A DNA stretch of 64,000 nucleotides, taken from contig NZ_FOVW01000004.1 in the NCBI RefSeq assembly GCF_900115305.1, forward strand, positions 124,001 to 188,000. Direction: 5' to 3'. Source of the stretch: Algoriphagus ornithinivorans (GTDB lineage Bacteria; Bacteroidota; Bacteroidia; Cytophagales; Cyclobacteriaceae). The notes beneath the pieces are model-generated. The model searched no databases and was not told the DNA's origin. It was given only the letters and a program-made list of their open reading frames with translations. Made by a program: the position numbers and the translations under genes. This document shows positions 43,354 to 53,212 of the stretch, piece by piece; within the stretch, counting starts at the first letter, position 1, and each line of letters begins with the position of its first letter.

Positions 43354-44890
43354 GTTCAACTCCTTCAGAGTTGAGATGCGCCATGTTTGAGCGTCATCAT
43401 ACCACCAGTTTCACTGGCGGTTATTGAGGAGTTTAACCACTTCGTGGTTAATTGATTCTTTTTAAACATGAGACTGTCATGTTCCCTGAAGCTTAAATAT
43501 GTTACTCCGAATGACCTATACATGACTTACTTAATAAAAATCCTGAAAGGATTGAACCTCTCAATAACCACGGGCCTGCCTTTGCCGGCAGGCAGGTGCA
43601 ACCCGTGGCTAGGCAAGCGATCGATATCTGTTATCCTGACCCTAAAGGGATCAAACTTTCTGACTAGCGCTTGAAGTTCAACTCCTTCAGAGTTGTGAGC
43701 CATTATGTTGGAGCGCCTTTCTTACCACCAGTTTCACTGGCGGTTATTGAGGGGTTTAACCACTTCGTGGTTATTTGATTCATTGTGACCCTAACATATC
43801 TAAAAAAATAATCCTGAAAGGATTGAACCTCTCAATAACCACGGGCCTGCCTTTGCCGGTAGGCAGGTGCAACCCGTGGCAAAGGAGCCAACAAATAATT
43901 GCTGTCCTGACCCTGTAGGGGTCAAACTTTCTGAATAGCGCTTGAAGTTCAACTCCTTCAAAGTTGAGATGTACCATGTTTGTGCATCTTTATACCACCA
44001 GTTTCACTGGCGGTTATTGAGGGGTTTAACCACTTCGTGGTTATTGGATTCATTGACCCTAACATATCTAAAAAAATAATCCTGAAAGGATTGAACTTTA
44101 AAATAACCACGGGCCTGCCTATGCCGGGAGGCAGGTGCAACCCGAGGATGAAAAAGCGATCGATATCTGATATCTTGGCCCTGAAGGGGTCAAACTTTCT
44201 GAATAGCGCTTGAAGTTCAACTCCTTCAGAGTTGAGATGCGCCATATTTGTGCATCTTTATACCACCAGTTTCACTGGCGGTTATTGAGGGGTTTAACCA
44301 CTTCGTGGTTAATTGATTCGTTTTATACATGAGACTATCATGTTCCTTGAAGCTTAAAAATGCTACTCGGAATGACCCATACATGACTTACTAAATAACA
44401 ATCCTGAAAGGATTGAACTTTATAATAACCACGGGTGTAACCCGTGGATAAGAAAGCGACGAAGCCCTACTATCCTGACCCTGTAGGGGTCAAACTTTCT
44501 GAATAGCACTTAAAGTTCAACTCCTTCAGAGTTGTGAGCCATTATGTTGGAGCATCTTTCTTACCACCAGTTTCACTGGCGGTTATTGAGAGGTTTAACC
44601 ACTTCGTGGTTATTCGACTTTTTGATTAAGTTATTCCATAGATCCAATCCTGAAAGGATTGAACTTTATAATAACCACGGGCCTGCCTTTGCCGGTAGGC
44701 AGGTGTAACCCGTGGCAAAGGAACCCAAGGTTATCTGCTACCCTGACCCTGAAGGGATCAAACTTTCTGAATAGCGCTTGAAGTTCAACTCCTTCAGAGT
44801 TGGGAGTCGCCATATTTGTGCATCTTTATACCACCAGTTTCACTGGCGGTTATTGAGGGGTTTAACCACTTAGTGGTTAATTGATTCATT
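43354..44890. repeat. Array of six hairpin-rich tandem repeats
   Basis: Units start at 43354, 43676, 43947, 44215, 44515 and 44783 (spacing 268-322 nt, the last partial). Each contains the same ordered series of short palindromes: AACTCCTTCAGAGTT, ACCACCAGTTTCACTGGCGG, AACCACTTCGTGGTT, CCTGAAAGG, a CCACGGG...CCCGTGG stem, and CCCTGAAGGGG. Most units carry an extra GCCTGCC...GGCAGG stem inside the CCACGGG stem, and the unit at 44215 lacks it. Frames within it are not genes. Function unknown. Confidence 0.88.
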
Positions 44891-44900
44891 GTCTAAAACT

Positions 44901-44940
44901 TTACAAAAAAAATCCCGCCAATAATTATTAGCGGGATTTA
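44901..44940 (-). terminator. Terminator of the M14 carboxypeptidase operon
   Basis: On the minus strand, AAATCCCGC pairs with GCGGGATTT (44931-44939 with 44910-44918) and is followed by a T run. It lies just beyond the stop of the M14 gene. Confidence 0.82.
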
Positions 44941-44961
44941 TGTTTTGTCATTCAGATTTCC

Positions 44962-46704
44962 TTACTTCTTCCAACTAGCTTTTCCACCTTTGGCGGAATC
45001 GACGCTGATGCTATAATTGGATCCTGAGGATACAATCCAGCGAACTTTCACCGCACTCATTCCAGGGATATTTTCCACCGCAATTTTTTCCGGTGAGTGT
45101 TTTTGTTCTTTATAGCGTTTGAAATCCTCGTCCTCTACTACAAATCCAGCCACCACTTTTGCGCCGGAGATGCTCACATAGTCTGGTCTTTCGATATTGT
45201 ATTTCAAATCCTGAGAGGAATGCGTAGGCATCATTCTTTCATTGAAAATGGTAGCAGTGATGGCTTTCAGTCTGCCTCCCAAATCTTCCTCCTTTACATC
45301 CATGACAGAAAGTTTCGGAGTATGATAAGCGTGGTAAATAGTAAAGGCAGAATTTCTATGTGCGTCTTGCTCCATCAAGAAGCCTGGATGAGCTCTTCCA
45401 AAGGTTTTTTTGAAACCACCAATCTCGATCTCTCCAAACTGTGGGTGCTCATAACTTTTCCAATTCACAAAGGCATCGCCAAAAGTCAAAAGCTGATCTA
45501 CTTTCAATTGTTCTTCCTGATTGCCTCGACCTGCATTCTGGTGGAAGTATAGATAGGAAATCATCAACTCATTGGAATAAGTGAATATCCCACGGTTTCC
45601 ATAAAACCAATCCAATTCGCCTCCAAATACGGAATAAAGGTCCTTGTAAACTGTCAAATACCTATATCCTGGCATCATTTCTTCACCTTTTTTTGCAATG
45701 GCGTCATAAATTCTGATATCCTCACGGTTGTAGGTGTTGACATCTTCCTCAGCACCTGGACCTCTTAGGATCATTCCTCCGTAGTTGTGATAGCTCTGTG
45801 CTCCGGCAATGTTTGGATGCTTCATCACAAACTCCATCACAGAGCGGTTTTCTGGCAAAGTGAAAGGATAGCGAAGAGCTCCTCTTTGAATATAGTCAGG
45901 TTGCCAATTCCAGCCCCAATCTCTGTTGGGATCGTAATAACCTACATCATCATCATTGATTCTTCCGTCTCCATCGAGGTCGGTTCCTTCCTGTCCCAGC
46001 ATCTCATATTCTCCTACCTGATCAGGACCTACAGCTACCAATCTTCTGGGATCCAATGGGTCTTTGATATATCTGCCGGTTGGTGATTTTCTAATCATCA
46101 TGGTGATATGTCCATCTCCATCTAAGTCGTCCATTTCATCTTCACCTGCCAAGCCATCTCCGTCATTATCCAGCTTCATTACACCAGAGCGAGGAGTGTT
46201 TTGAGTATTTGGTTTCAAAAAGAAATCATTTCTAGCATCCGGGTTAATCGTAGGCGTGATATAGAAAGTTTTATCCTTTAGGAGTTGCTGGATAAACTCA
46301 TTGCTTCCATGCATTTCCGTCAAATACCAGGCTGTGTACAAGGCAAACTCAGCACCCTGAATTTCATTGGAGTGAATATTCCCGTCAATCCACATGGCTG
46401 GCTTGTCTGTATCTTTTCCGGATTCAAAATCTGTAATGGTCAGAGTCATAATATCCCTTCCCTCATAAGATTTTCCGATGGCTTCTATTTTTGCCAATTT
46501 GGGATGTGCCTTTGCGATTTTTTGCATGACATCCACCAGTCCTTCGTAAGTATAATACCTGTTCCAGGCGGTTTCTACTTTAGGTTGATGGGGTGTGCCC
46601 ACTGCCCTGAAAAATTTTTCCTGAGCCTGGCTTTCTATTTGGCCAAAGCCTAATGCACTCATGGCCAAGGCAAGAATTAATTTCTTTGTTTTTATCTGTT
46701 TCAT
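44962..46704 (-). CDS. M14 family zinc carboxypeptidase
   Basis: 580 residues with a signal peptide (ESQAQ). Zinc ligands H and E are in GNIHSNEIQGAE, the third His in AQSYHNYGG, and the catalytic Glu in FTYSNELMISY. An aspartate-rich insert (DNDGDGLAGEDEMDD, DLDGDGHI, DPNRDWGWNW) looks like calcium-binding loops. It probably degrades peptides outside the cell or in the periplasm. It is 3 nt from the upstream M14 paralog, which seems inactive. Confidence 0.9.
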   Translation of the reverse strand: MKQIKTKKLILALAMSALGFGQIESQAQEKFFRAVGTPHQPKVETAWNRYYTYEGLVDVMQKIAKAHPKLAKIEAIGKSYEGRDIMTLTITDFESGKDTDKPAMWIDGNIHSNEIQGAEFALYTAWYLTEMHGSNEFIQQLLKDKTFYITPTINPDARNDFFLKPNTQNTPRSGVMKLDNDGDGLAGEDEMDDLDGDGHITMMIRKSPTGRYIKDPLDPRRLVAVGPDQVGEYEMLGQEGTDLDGDGRINDDDVGYYDPNRDWGWNWQPDYIQRGALRYPFTLPENRSVMEFVMKHPNIAGAQSYHNYGGMILRGPGAEEDVNTYNREDIRIYDAIAKKGEEMMPGYRYLTVYKDLYSVFGGELDWFYGNRGIFTYSNELMISYLYFHQNAGRGNQEEQLKVDQLLTFGDAFVNWKSYEHPQFGEIEIGGFKKTFGRAHPGFLMEQDAHRNSAFTIYHAYHTPKLSVMDVKEEDLGGRLKAITATIFNERMMPTHSSQDLKYNIERPDYVSISGAKVVAGFVVEDEDFKRYKEQKHSPEKIAVENIPGMSAVKVRWIVSSGSNYSISVDSAKGGKASWKK

Positions 46705-46707
46705 GGC

Positions 46708-48300
46708 TTAGAGTTTGAAAGTTGCGTTGATAAAGCCCACATGAGGTGCTCCTGCTTTGATGCTGACATCTCCTTTTCCTCTGATGATCCAGCTCAAACT
46801 GCTTTTTCCGAAAGCATCGATAGAATCAATCAGTTGGATTTTTTCTCCGGAAATCACTCTGTCCGCCGGAGCGTTCAAGTCCACACGGATTTTGCGAAGC
46901 CATCTGGATCTTTCACCCATTTCTGAGTGTGTAGGAAGTGGAGAGTTGTTGAATAAATCCAAACTCACACGGGTTAAACCGTTCCCCAAAGATTCAATCT
47001 TCAAATTTTGCACTTGTAATTTAGGCTGCATTTCAGCCAGCTTAAGAATGAAATCGGTATGTTCTTCAGCGATTTTCTCTACTTTTTCAAAAGGAGGATT
47101 GTGCATGACAAATGGCTTAATACCTCCCACTTCTACATTTTTGCCAGGGAAATCCGGGTGTGAAATTTCCTTCCAAGGAATAAAGACATCCTTCCAGCCC
47201 AATGAATCAGCCCAAGCTAAATAGGTAGCTTCAGGATTGCTTTTTCCTTTATATTCAGGAGTCCAGTAAGCAGGAGTGCTATAACTCAAGCGGGCAAAAT
47301 GGAAATAAGCCCACTGGAAAAAGTCCCCGTCTGTGCCCTGATTAGTTTGCTGATAGGCTTTCTGAGAAACAGTTTCATTGTAGATCCCGGAAACCATAGC
47401 ATTGATGGCCTGATCTTTCTCCAGAATAGAAGTGACTACCCGCTTTCTTGCCTCACCTGCATTGTATTTCAATGGAGATGAAAGATTGTTTGCAGGCGAA
47501 AAGGTCACAAAGGCAAAAATGTTCCATTGGTCAAAAAGATAGTCCAACATGGCTCTAGATTCTGGCTGAGAGACAGGAATATCACCTGCCAATGGCTGGA
47601 AAACCGGGAATTTATAAGTTAAGGACTTGTTGAATGCAATACCTTCTTGAAGGTCCTCCGCAAACTTTCCATCCTGATCATCGTCTTTACTTTCCTTGTA
47701 AACGAAATACTTTCCAGCTTCTCCCTTGCTTTTGTCTGCTTTGACCAGTACCCGATCATCTTCTTTGGATAGCATGTAATCTCCCATTGGATCTTCAACT
47801 CTCATCCAGGTAATGTATCCATCTCCATTGAGGTCTGTGTAGCCATTTTCTCCTGCCTTGCCATCACGATCATGGTCTACAGATGCTGCATTTCCCCTTC
47901 TTTCATATTTCAGAGAAGCATGATATTGCTCATAAGCATCAGGAGACATATTTGGAAAAATATAAAAAGTGGTATTCTCCAATGCAGATGCATGTTTGCT
48001 AATCAGATCTTCAGCAAATCTGGTAGCCAGTTCTACGCTGAGAACGTGAAATCCTTCTACCCCTCCGACTACTGCAATAGCTGGCTTTTGATCTTTATCG
48101 CCAGTACCAACTTTCAAAACCCAAATATCTTTTCCTCCCTGGGTTTTGGTGAGGGACTTTAATTCAGCAGAGGCATTGGAGCCTATTCGCTGCAGGCGCT
48201 GATTGAGCTGGCTCAGTGTGGGATAATCGGATTGAGCAGAAGCTGCTCCCGACCAGGCCATACCGACAGCCATCAGGCAACCGAGTACGATTTTTTTCAT
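46708..48300 (-). CDS. M14-like carboxypeptidase, probably catalytically dead
   Basis: 530 residues with a signal peptide (GAASAQ). The overall M14 layout and the same calcium-loop-like insert (DHDRDGKAGENGYTDL) match its downstream neighbour. At the zinc site, GNIHSNE is replaced by GGVEGFH; the third His region reads TFSPANNL, and the catalytic Glu region reads LSYSTPAYW. All key residues therefore seem lost. It may act as a peptide-binding partner of the active enzyme encoded 3 nt downstream. Confidence 0.85.
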   Translation of the reverse strand: MKKIVLGCLMAVGMAWSGAASAQSDYPTLSQLNQRLQRIGSNASAELKSLTKTQGGKDIWVLKVGTGDKDQKPAIAVVGGVEGFHVLSVELATRFAEDLISKHASALENTTFYIFPNMSPDAYEQYHASLKYERRGNAASVDHDRDGKAGENGYTDLNGDGYITWMRVEDPMGDYMLSKEDDRVLVKADKSKGEAGKYFVYKESKDDDQDGKFAEDLQEGIAFNKSLTYKFPVFQPLAGDIPVSQPESRAMLDYLFDQWNIFAFVTFSPANNLSSPLKYNAGEARKRVVTSILEKDQAINAMVSGIYNETVSQKAYQQTNQGTDGDFFQWAYFHFARLSYSTPAYWTPEYKGKSNPEATYLAWADSLGWKDVFIPWKEISHPDFPGKNVEVGGIKPFVMHNPPFEKVEKIAEEHTDFILKLAEMQPKLQVQNLKIESLGNGLTRVSLDLFNNSPLPTHSEMGERSRWLRKIRVDLNAPADRVISGEKIQLIDSIDAFGKSSLSWIIRGKGDVSIKAGAPHVGFINATFKL

Positions 48301-48512
48301 AAATCAATTGAGTTTAAAATTCTGTTTTGTATGATTTTTCAAAGATTATTTCACCTGAATTTTATTAAAAATTAAGGACAAAATGCAGGTCTGTTTTTCT
48401 GGAAGCCATAAATATGCGTGAGTGGGAACAGCTTTGGATAAATGGTGGGAAGCATTTTTTTGTTGTTAGGTTCACGATTTTTCGTTTATTTGAGTTAAAC
48501 CCATCAACCTTT

Positions 48513-49343
48513 ATGTATCAAAAAATTGCCCTTGCAATAGCATTTTCACCTCGAATTGAGGCGCTTATTGCTGAAGTCAAAAGGCTGGTATTGCTTTTTG
48601 ATTCGGAATTGATTCTGATTCATGTTGGTGTCAAAACGCCCGAATTAGAGAAAAAGCTGACTGAATTAATTGAAAAAAACCAATGTGATCCTGCGAAAAC
48701 CAAAGTCTTGTGGAAGGAAGGAAAGCCTGTAAAAATGATTCTTCAGGCTTGCAGAGAGGAAAAGGTGGATCTATTGGTTGCCGGAGCTTTGAAACAAGAA
48801 GGTCTGTTTAAGTATTATATGGGTTCTGTAGGGAGAAAAATCATCAGAAAATCTCCCTGCTCGGTACTGACCCTGATCGAGCCAAGAGTTAAAACCTCCG
48901 AGTTTTCCAGAGTGGTCATCAATGGAACCCAGCTGGAAATCACTCCACAAGTGATCAAGCATGGCTTGGAGTTTTCAAAAGTGGTCAAGGCAGACCAAGT
49001 GTCCATTTTGAATGAAATCAAAATGTATGGTTTGCAGATGGGAACGGCTAGTGAGGATTCGGAAGAAGAAATTGCTCATACCAGAAGACAGCTGGTTCAG
49101 AATGAGATTGACTACGTGGAGCAAATTCTTAAAGACCTAGATAAAGGAAAATTGAAAATTAATATAAAAGTTACCGGAGGGAAATGGGCTGTGGAGTTGG
49201 CAAGGTTCTGTGAAAAAACTGATGCCAATCTGTTGGTTGTAGGAGACGAGAGAAAGCTCAATTTCTTTGATAGGATTTTCCCGCATGACTTGGAAGAGTT
49301 GCTCAGCACCCTTCCTTGCAATCTTTTAATCGTAAAAAAATAA
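48513..49343 (+). CDS. Universal stress protein (two UspA-type domains)
   Basis: 276 residues from the ATG at 48513, chosen because the domain starts there (MYQKIALAIAFSPR); the frame extends upstream to 48414 without family similarity. The first Usp domain ends with the nucleotide loop GSVGRKIIRKSPCSVL. The second ends in LPCNLLIVKK. It forms an operon with the antiporter 6 nt downstream and may regulate it. Confidence 0.88.
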   Translation: MYQKIALAIAFSPRIEALIAEVKRLVLLFDSELILIHVGVKTPELEKKLTELIEKNQCDPAKTKVLWKEGKPVKMILQACREEKVDLLVAGALKQEGLFKYYMGSVGRKIIRKSPCSVLTLIEPRVKTSEFSRVVINGTQLEITPQVIKHGLEFSKVVKADQVSILNEIKMYGLQMGTASEDSEEEIAHTRRQLVQNEIDYVEQILKDLDKGKLKINIKVTGGKWAVELARFCEKTDANLLVVGDERKLNFFDRIFPHDLEELLSTLPCNLLIVKK

Positions 49344-49349
49344 GCCTCC

Positions 49350-50585
49350 ATGGAAACGTTAAACCATAAGGAGGTCATCAATCTCCTCCTCCAACTTGCG
49401 GCTATGTTGATCATGGCCAGAGTTTTTGCTGAGATTGCCAGAAAATTGAAACAGCCTGCTGTGGTAGGCGAAATATTAGCAGGAATTGTTTTGGGACCCA
49501 CTATTTTGGGTTCTTTGATGCCGGGCTTTCAGGAATATCTGTTTGGTTCGCATGAAATGTCCAATATCGCATTGGATGGATTTGTGCAGATTTCTGTGGT
49601 CTTGCTCCTCTTCATTGCAGGACTTGAAGTGGAACTGCAGATTGTCTGGAGTCAAGGGAAAAATGCACTCAAAATTGCGGTAGCCTCCATGGTGCTTCCC
49701 ATTATTGCTGGGTTTGTGGTAGCCTATGCCTTCCCGGAGTTTTTGGGAGTCAATATTAATGACAGGATAGTAGCTTCTACCTTCTTTGGTTTGGCCATAG
49801 GAATTACGGCTTTGGCAGTGGTTGCCCGGATTTTGATGGATTTGAATTTATTCAAAACCCAAACCGGACTACTGATTATAGCCGCTGCGATGATTGTGGA
49901 TGTATTGGGTTGGATTGTGTTTTCAGTGATTCTTTCCCTATCAGAATCAGGAAGTGGAGGCTTGGGAGTCTGGCCAACTATCGGTCTGACGCTGGCTTTT
50001 ACCTTAATCATGCTGACTATTGGTAAAGGCTTGATCAATAAGACACTTCCTTGGGTCAATAAGAAAATGGCCTGGCCGGGAGGCTTATTGTCACTTTCTT
50101 TGGCTATTTGTTTTTTGGCGGCTTCCTTTACAGAATTTATAGGAATTCACGCAATTTTCGGAGCCTTTATCATAGGCGTAGCCTTGGGAGATTCGGAGTA
50201 TTTAACTGAAAAAGCCAAGGAGATTCTTCATCAGTTTATCAATAATATTTTCGCTCCCATATTCTTTGTTTCAATTGGATTGAAGGTGAATTTTATTGAA
50301 AGTTTTGATTTGGGAGTGACGGGAGTGATTGTCATCGTCGGCTTATTGACCAAGTATTATGGAGCCTACTTTGGAAGTAGATTGGCACAAATCCCTAGAA
50401 GAGAGTCTATCATTGTAGGTTTCGGCTTGAGCACCAGAGGTAGCATGGATATCATATTAGGATTGATTGCATTGGAATCCGGCTTAGTTTCAGACTCTCT
50501 ATTTATTGGCTTGGTGATTTTGGCATTAGTTTCTTCCATTGCTTCAGGTCCTTTGATGGGCTGGGCAGGCAGGCTCAAAATCTAA
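49350..50585 (+). CDS. CPA2-family cation:proton antiporter
   Basis: 411 residues with about twelve membrane helices and no C-terminal RCK domain. Motifs typical of KefB/NapA-like carriers are present: QPAVVGEILAGIVLGPT, a GLEVEL segment near residue 90, and FFVSIGLKVNF. It exchanges Na+ or K+ for H+. Pairing with a universal stress protein gene is common and supports a stress or pH role. Confidence 0.9.
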   Translation: METLNHKEVINLLLQLAAMLIMARVFAEIARKLKQPAVVGEILAGIVLGPTILGSLMPGFQEYLFGSHEMSNIALDGFVQISVVLLLFIAGLEVELQIVWSQGKNALKIAVASMVLPIIAGFVVAYAFPEFLGVNINDRIVASTFFGLAIGITALAVVARILMDLNLFKTQTGLLIIAAAMIVDVLGWIVFSVILSLSESGSGGLGVWPTIGLTLAFTLIMLTIGKGLINKTLPWVNKKMAWPGGLLSLSLAICFLAASFTEFIGIHAIFGAFIIGVALGDSEYLTEKAKEILHQFINNIFAPIFFVSIGLKVNFIESFDLGVTGVIVIVGLLTKYYGAYFGSRLAQIPRRESIIVGFGLSTRGSMDIILGLIALESGLVSDSLFIGLVILALVSSIASGPLMGWAGRLKI

Positions 50586-50618
50586 AAGCTTTTATCAATG
50601 TCATATAAGTCGGTTCAA

Positions 50619-50650
50619 TTGGCTTGATTTAACTTTCTCTCGTAATTTTG
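50619..50650 (+). promoter_or_regulatory. Possible promoter for hemH
   Basis: TTG at 50619-50621 and TAATTTTG at 50643-50650, 21 nt apart, ending 39 nt before the hemH start. Confidence 0.4.
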
Positions 50651-50689
50651 AGTTGTAAAGGTTCAACACCCATTATCAAACAATAAATC

Positions 50690-51718
50690 ATGGCCAAAAG
50701 CGGAAAAATTGGCGTTTTACTCGTCAATTTAGGAACTCCAGATAGCACCAAAACTGGAGACGTAAGAAAATATCTTCGGGAATTTTTGATGGATGGAAGA
50801 GTGATTGACTTTCCATTTATTCCCCGATGGATGTTAGTGAATTTGATTATTGCGCCTTTTCGGGCTCCAAAATCCGCTAAAGAATACAGAAAACTCTGGA
50901 CGGACAGAGGATCTCCTCTGCTTTTTCATACAGAAGACTTAAAAGAAAAATTGGTTGCCAAGTTGGACGCTGAGGAATATTTGGTTTCCATGGCTATGCG
51001 CTACCAAAGTCCAAGTATTGAGTCAGGTTTGAAAGAGTTGATGGATGCTAAGGTAAGGAAGATCATCGTTCTGCCACTTTTTCCTCAATATGCTTCTGCA
51101 ACCAATGGTTCTGTGATTGACAAGGTCATGGAAATTGCCCGAGGCTGGCAGATTATTCCTGAGATTACCTTTATCAGCAATTTTGTTGAGCATCCATTAT
51201 TCATTCAGGCTTGGGAAGAATTGGGCAAGGAGATGATGCAGCAAGATCAATATGATCGTTACCTCTTTTCTTATCATGGATTACCGGAGAGACAAATCCG
51301 GAAGGGGTCGGTGGATAATTATTGTAAGCTGGGAGCCTGCTGTAATAAATACGGGCCTAAAAACCAATTTTGTTACCGAGCTCAATGCTTTCATACCACC
51401 CGCTTAGTGGCCGCAAAACTTGGATTGCCGGAGGACAAAGTCATGACTTGTTTTCAGTCTAGATTAGGTAAGGACCCTTGGATCAAACCTTATACTGAAG
51501 ATGTAATCAAAGAGCTCGCAGAGCAGGGAGTCAAAAAAGTATTGGTCTTCTCACCGGCATTTGTGGCGGATTGCTTGGAAACTACCGTGGAGGTAGGAGA
51601 GGAGTACAAAGAAGAGTTTGAAGAGTTGGGAGGCGAAAAATGGGATTTGGTTCCAAGTCTAAACTCTACTGATACTTGGGTAGACTGTGTGAAAGATTTG
51701 GTGGAAACACATTCTTGA
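50690..51718 (+). CDS. hemH: Ferrochelatase
   Basis: 342 residues. The N-terminal GVLLVNLGTPDS and the active-site His in LFSYHGLPERQ identify HemH, which inserts iron into protoporphyrin IX in heme synthesis. Right after the His motif there is a cysteine-rich insertion (YCKLGACCNKYGPKNQFC, then YRAQC) absent from the E. coli and B. subtilis enzymes. It could hold an Fe-S cluster or another metal. It is a single gene with a possible promoter upstream. Confidence 0.95.
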   Translation: MAKSGKIGVLLVNLGTPDSTKTGDVRKYLREFLMDGRVIDFPFIPRWMLVNLIIAPFRAPKSAKEYRKLWTDRGSPLLFHTEDLKEKLVAKLDAEEYLVSMAMRYQSPSIESGLKELMDAKVRKIIVLPLFPQYASATNGSVIDKVMEIARGWQIIPEITFISNFVEHPLFIQAWEELGKEMMQQDQYDRYLFSYHGLPERQIRKGSVDNYCKLGACCNKYGPKNQFCYRAQCFHTTRLVAAKLGLPEDKVMTCFQSRLGKDPWIKPYTEDVIKELAEQGVKKVLVFSPAFVADCLETTVEVGEEYKEEFEELGGEKWDLVPSLNSTDTWVDCVKDLVETHS

Positions 51719-51900
51719 AAAGTCTGAAAGCTGAAGTGAGAAGGCTGAAAAGTAGGCAGTAGACAGTAGGTAGTGCCGTCAATGCGAGGAACGAAGCGGT
51801 CTCAAGAAGTCTGAAAACTGAAGTTAGAAGGCTGAAATTCAAAGTGAGAAAGCTGAAGTCTAAAAGCTGAAATGAAGAAAGGGTGTGCTTGAGGGGGAGA
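51719..51900. repeat. Degenerate short repeats behind hemH
   Basis: Several copies of AGTCTGAAAGCTGAAGTGAG-like sequence (51719, 51808, 51849) alternate with GCAGTAGACAGTAGGTAG and CAATGCGAGGAACGAAGCGG, an intergenic repeat type frequent in Bacteroidota. There is no gene here. Confidence 0.6.
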
Positions 51901-51975
51901 CTTTGTAAAATTTTAATCCAAATTAAAAGTATCCAACATAAAATAGATTAGGGAAACTGAATTAATGTCTCTTCT

Positions 51976-53142
51976 TTGACTCCATCTAAAAAAAGCCAGC
52001 TCTTATTGATTTTTGGGATTGCGTTGATTTCTATCAATTTGCGAACCTCCATTGCCTCTGTGGGACCACTAATTCCATTCATTCGGGAGGATTTGGATAT
52101 TTCCAATGGACTGGCTGGGTTTCTTACCACGCTTTCATTGATCACCTTCGCGATCTTCTCCCTCTTTGCGCCATCAATAGGTAAACGCATTGGGAATGCA
52201 AGAGCGATATTTTTGGGTATTTCTCTGCTAACAGTTGGTGTAATTATTCGAGTATTGGGGGGAACAACCCTGCTTTTTGTTGGAACTGCCTTGACAGGAA
52301 TAGGAATTGTCATTGCCAATGTGCTGATGATTCCCCTTTTCAAAGCCAGAATTCCGGAAAAAATGGGTTTGATGACCGCGATTCTATCCACGGGCATGTC
52401 GCTTTTTGCCGCGATCGCTTCTGGCCTGAGTGTACCTTTGGCTGTAGATTTAAATTTGGGTTGGAGAGGTTCTTTAGCTTCTTGGTCTCTGGTGATGCTA
52501 TTGGCTTTGGCTGTTTGGTTTCCCCAAGTAAAATTGAAGCCCAAAGCTGCAAATTTGAGCAATGAGGCCATTAAAAATGTCTGGAAATCCACCCTTGCTT
52601 GGCAGGTCACGTTGTTTATGGGTGCTCAATCAGTCATGTATTTTACCATGGTCACTTGGCTTCCTGACATGTTGATCTCAAGAGGAATGAGTCCTGTTTT
52701 AGCTGGAGTTGCTTTATCTTATGCCCAGCTTATTTCGCTTTTGGGGACCTTTTTCGCTCCTAATTTTTTGATCAGGCAAAAAGAACAGACCGGAGTAATA
52801 ATTGGTGTTGGCCTGGCTTATTTCTTAGGCTATGGATTGCTTTTCATTGAGCTGGACTGGGTGGCCTTTGTATCATTGACCATCATAGGAATAGGGAGCG
52901 GTGCCAGCTTGAGTATTGCATATACTTTAATTTCTCTTAGAACCATTGAGGATAGGACTACTGCCAAGCTTTCCGGAATGGTACAATCTGCAGGGTATGT
53001 TTTAGCTGCTTTAGGCCCGCTTTTATTCGGGATTTCTTTGGATTTGATCGGAGATTGGGATTTGTTGATTTGGTTTTTGATCATCATGACGGCTCAATTC
53101 TTGGCATTTGGCATTCCAGCCGGCAGAAATAGAAAAATCTGA
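51976..53142 (+). CDS. MFS transporter, CynX/NimT-like
   Basis: 388 residues with twelve predicted helices. The TTG at 51976 is the only sensible start, since the nearby ATG at 51965 leads at once to a stop. SINLRTSIASVGPLIPFIRE and the layout resemble the CynX/NimT (cyanate or nitroimidazole) branch of the major facilitator family. The substrate cannot be told. Its 3' end carries promoter-like sequence for the next gene. Confidence 0.85.
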   Translation: MTPSKKSQLLLIFGIALISINLRTSIASVGPLIPFIREDLDISNGLAGFLTTLSLITFAIFSLFAPSIGKRIGNARAIFLGISLLTVGVIIRVLGGTTLLFVGTALTGIGIVIANVLMIPLFKARIPEKMGLMTAILSTGMSLFAAIASGLSVPLAVDLNLGWRGSLASWSLVMLLALAVWFPQVKLKPKAANLSNEAIKNVWKSTLAWQVTLFMGAQSVMYFTMVTWLPDMLISRGMSPVLAGVALSYAQLISLLGTFFAPNFLIRQKEQTGVIIGVGLAYFLGYGLLFIELDWVAFVSLTIIGIGSGASLSIAYTLISLRTIEDRTTAKLSGMVQSAGYVLAALGPLLFGISLDLIGDWDLLIWFLIIMTAQFLAFGIPAGRNRKI

Positions 53143-53212
53143 GTTTGGAAGATATTCTTCTCGCCTTGCCGGGAAAGTGGTACCTTTGTGCTTTCATCAA
53201 GACCGAAGGCAA

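Noticed and set aside
43468..44813. Several open frames of 60-95 residues on both strands
   Set aside because: They lie wholly inside the tandem hairpin repeats and repeat one another in sequence; none has a family-like composition.
43354..44890. Possible CRISPR array
   Set aside because: Units are 268-322 nt with several internal palindromes and no short unique spacers; no cas gene is present.
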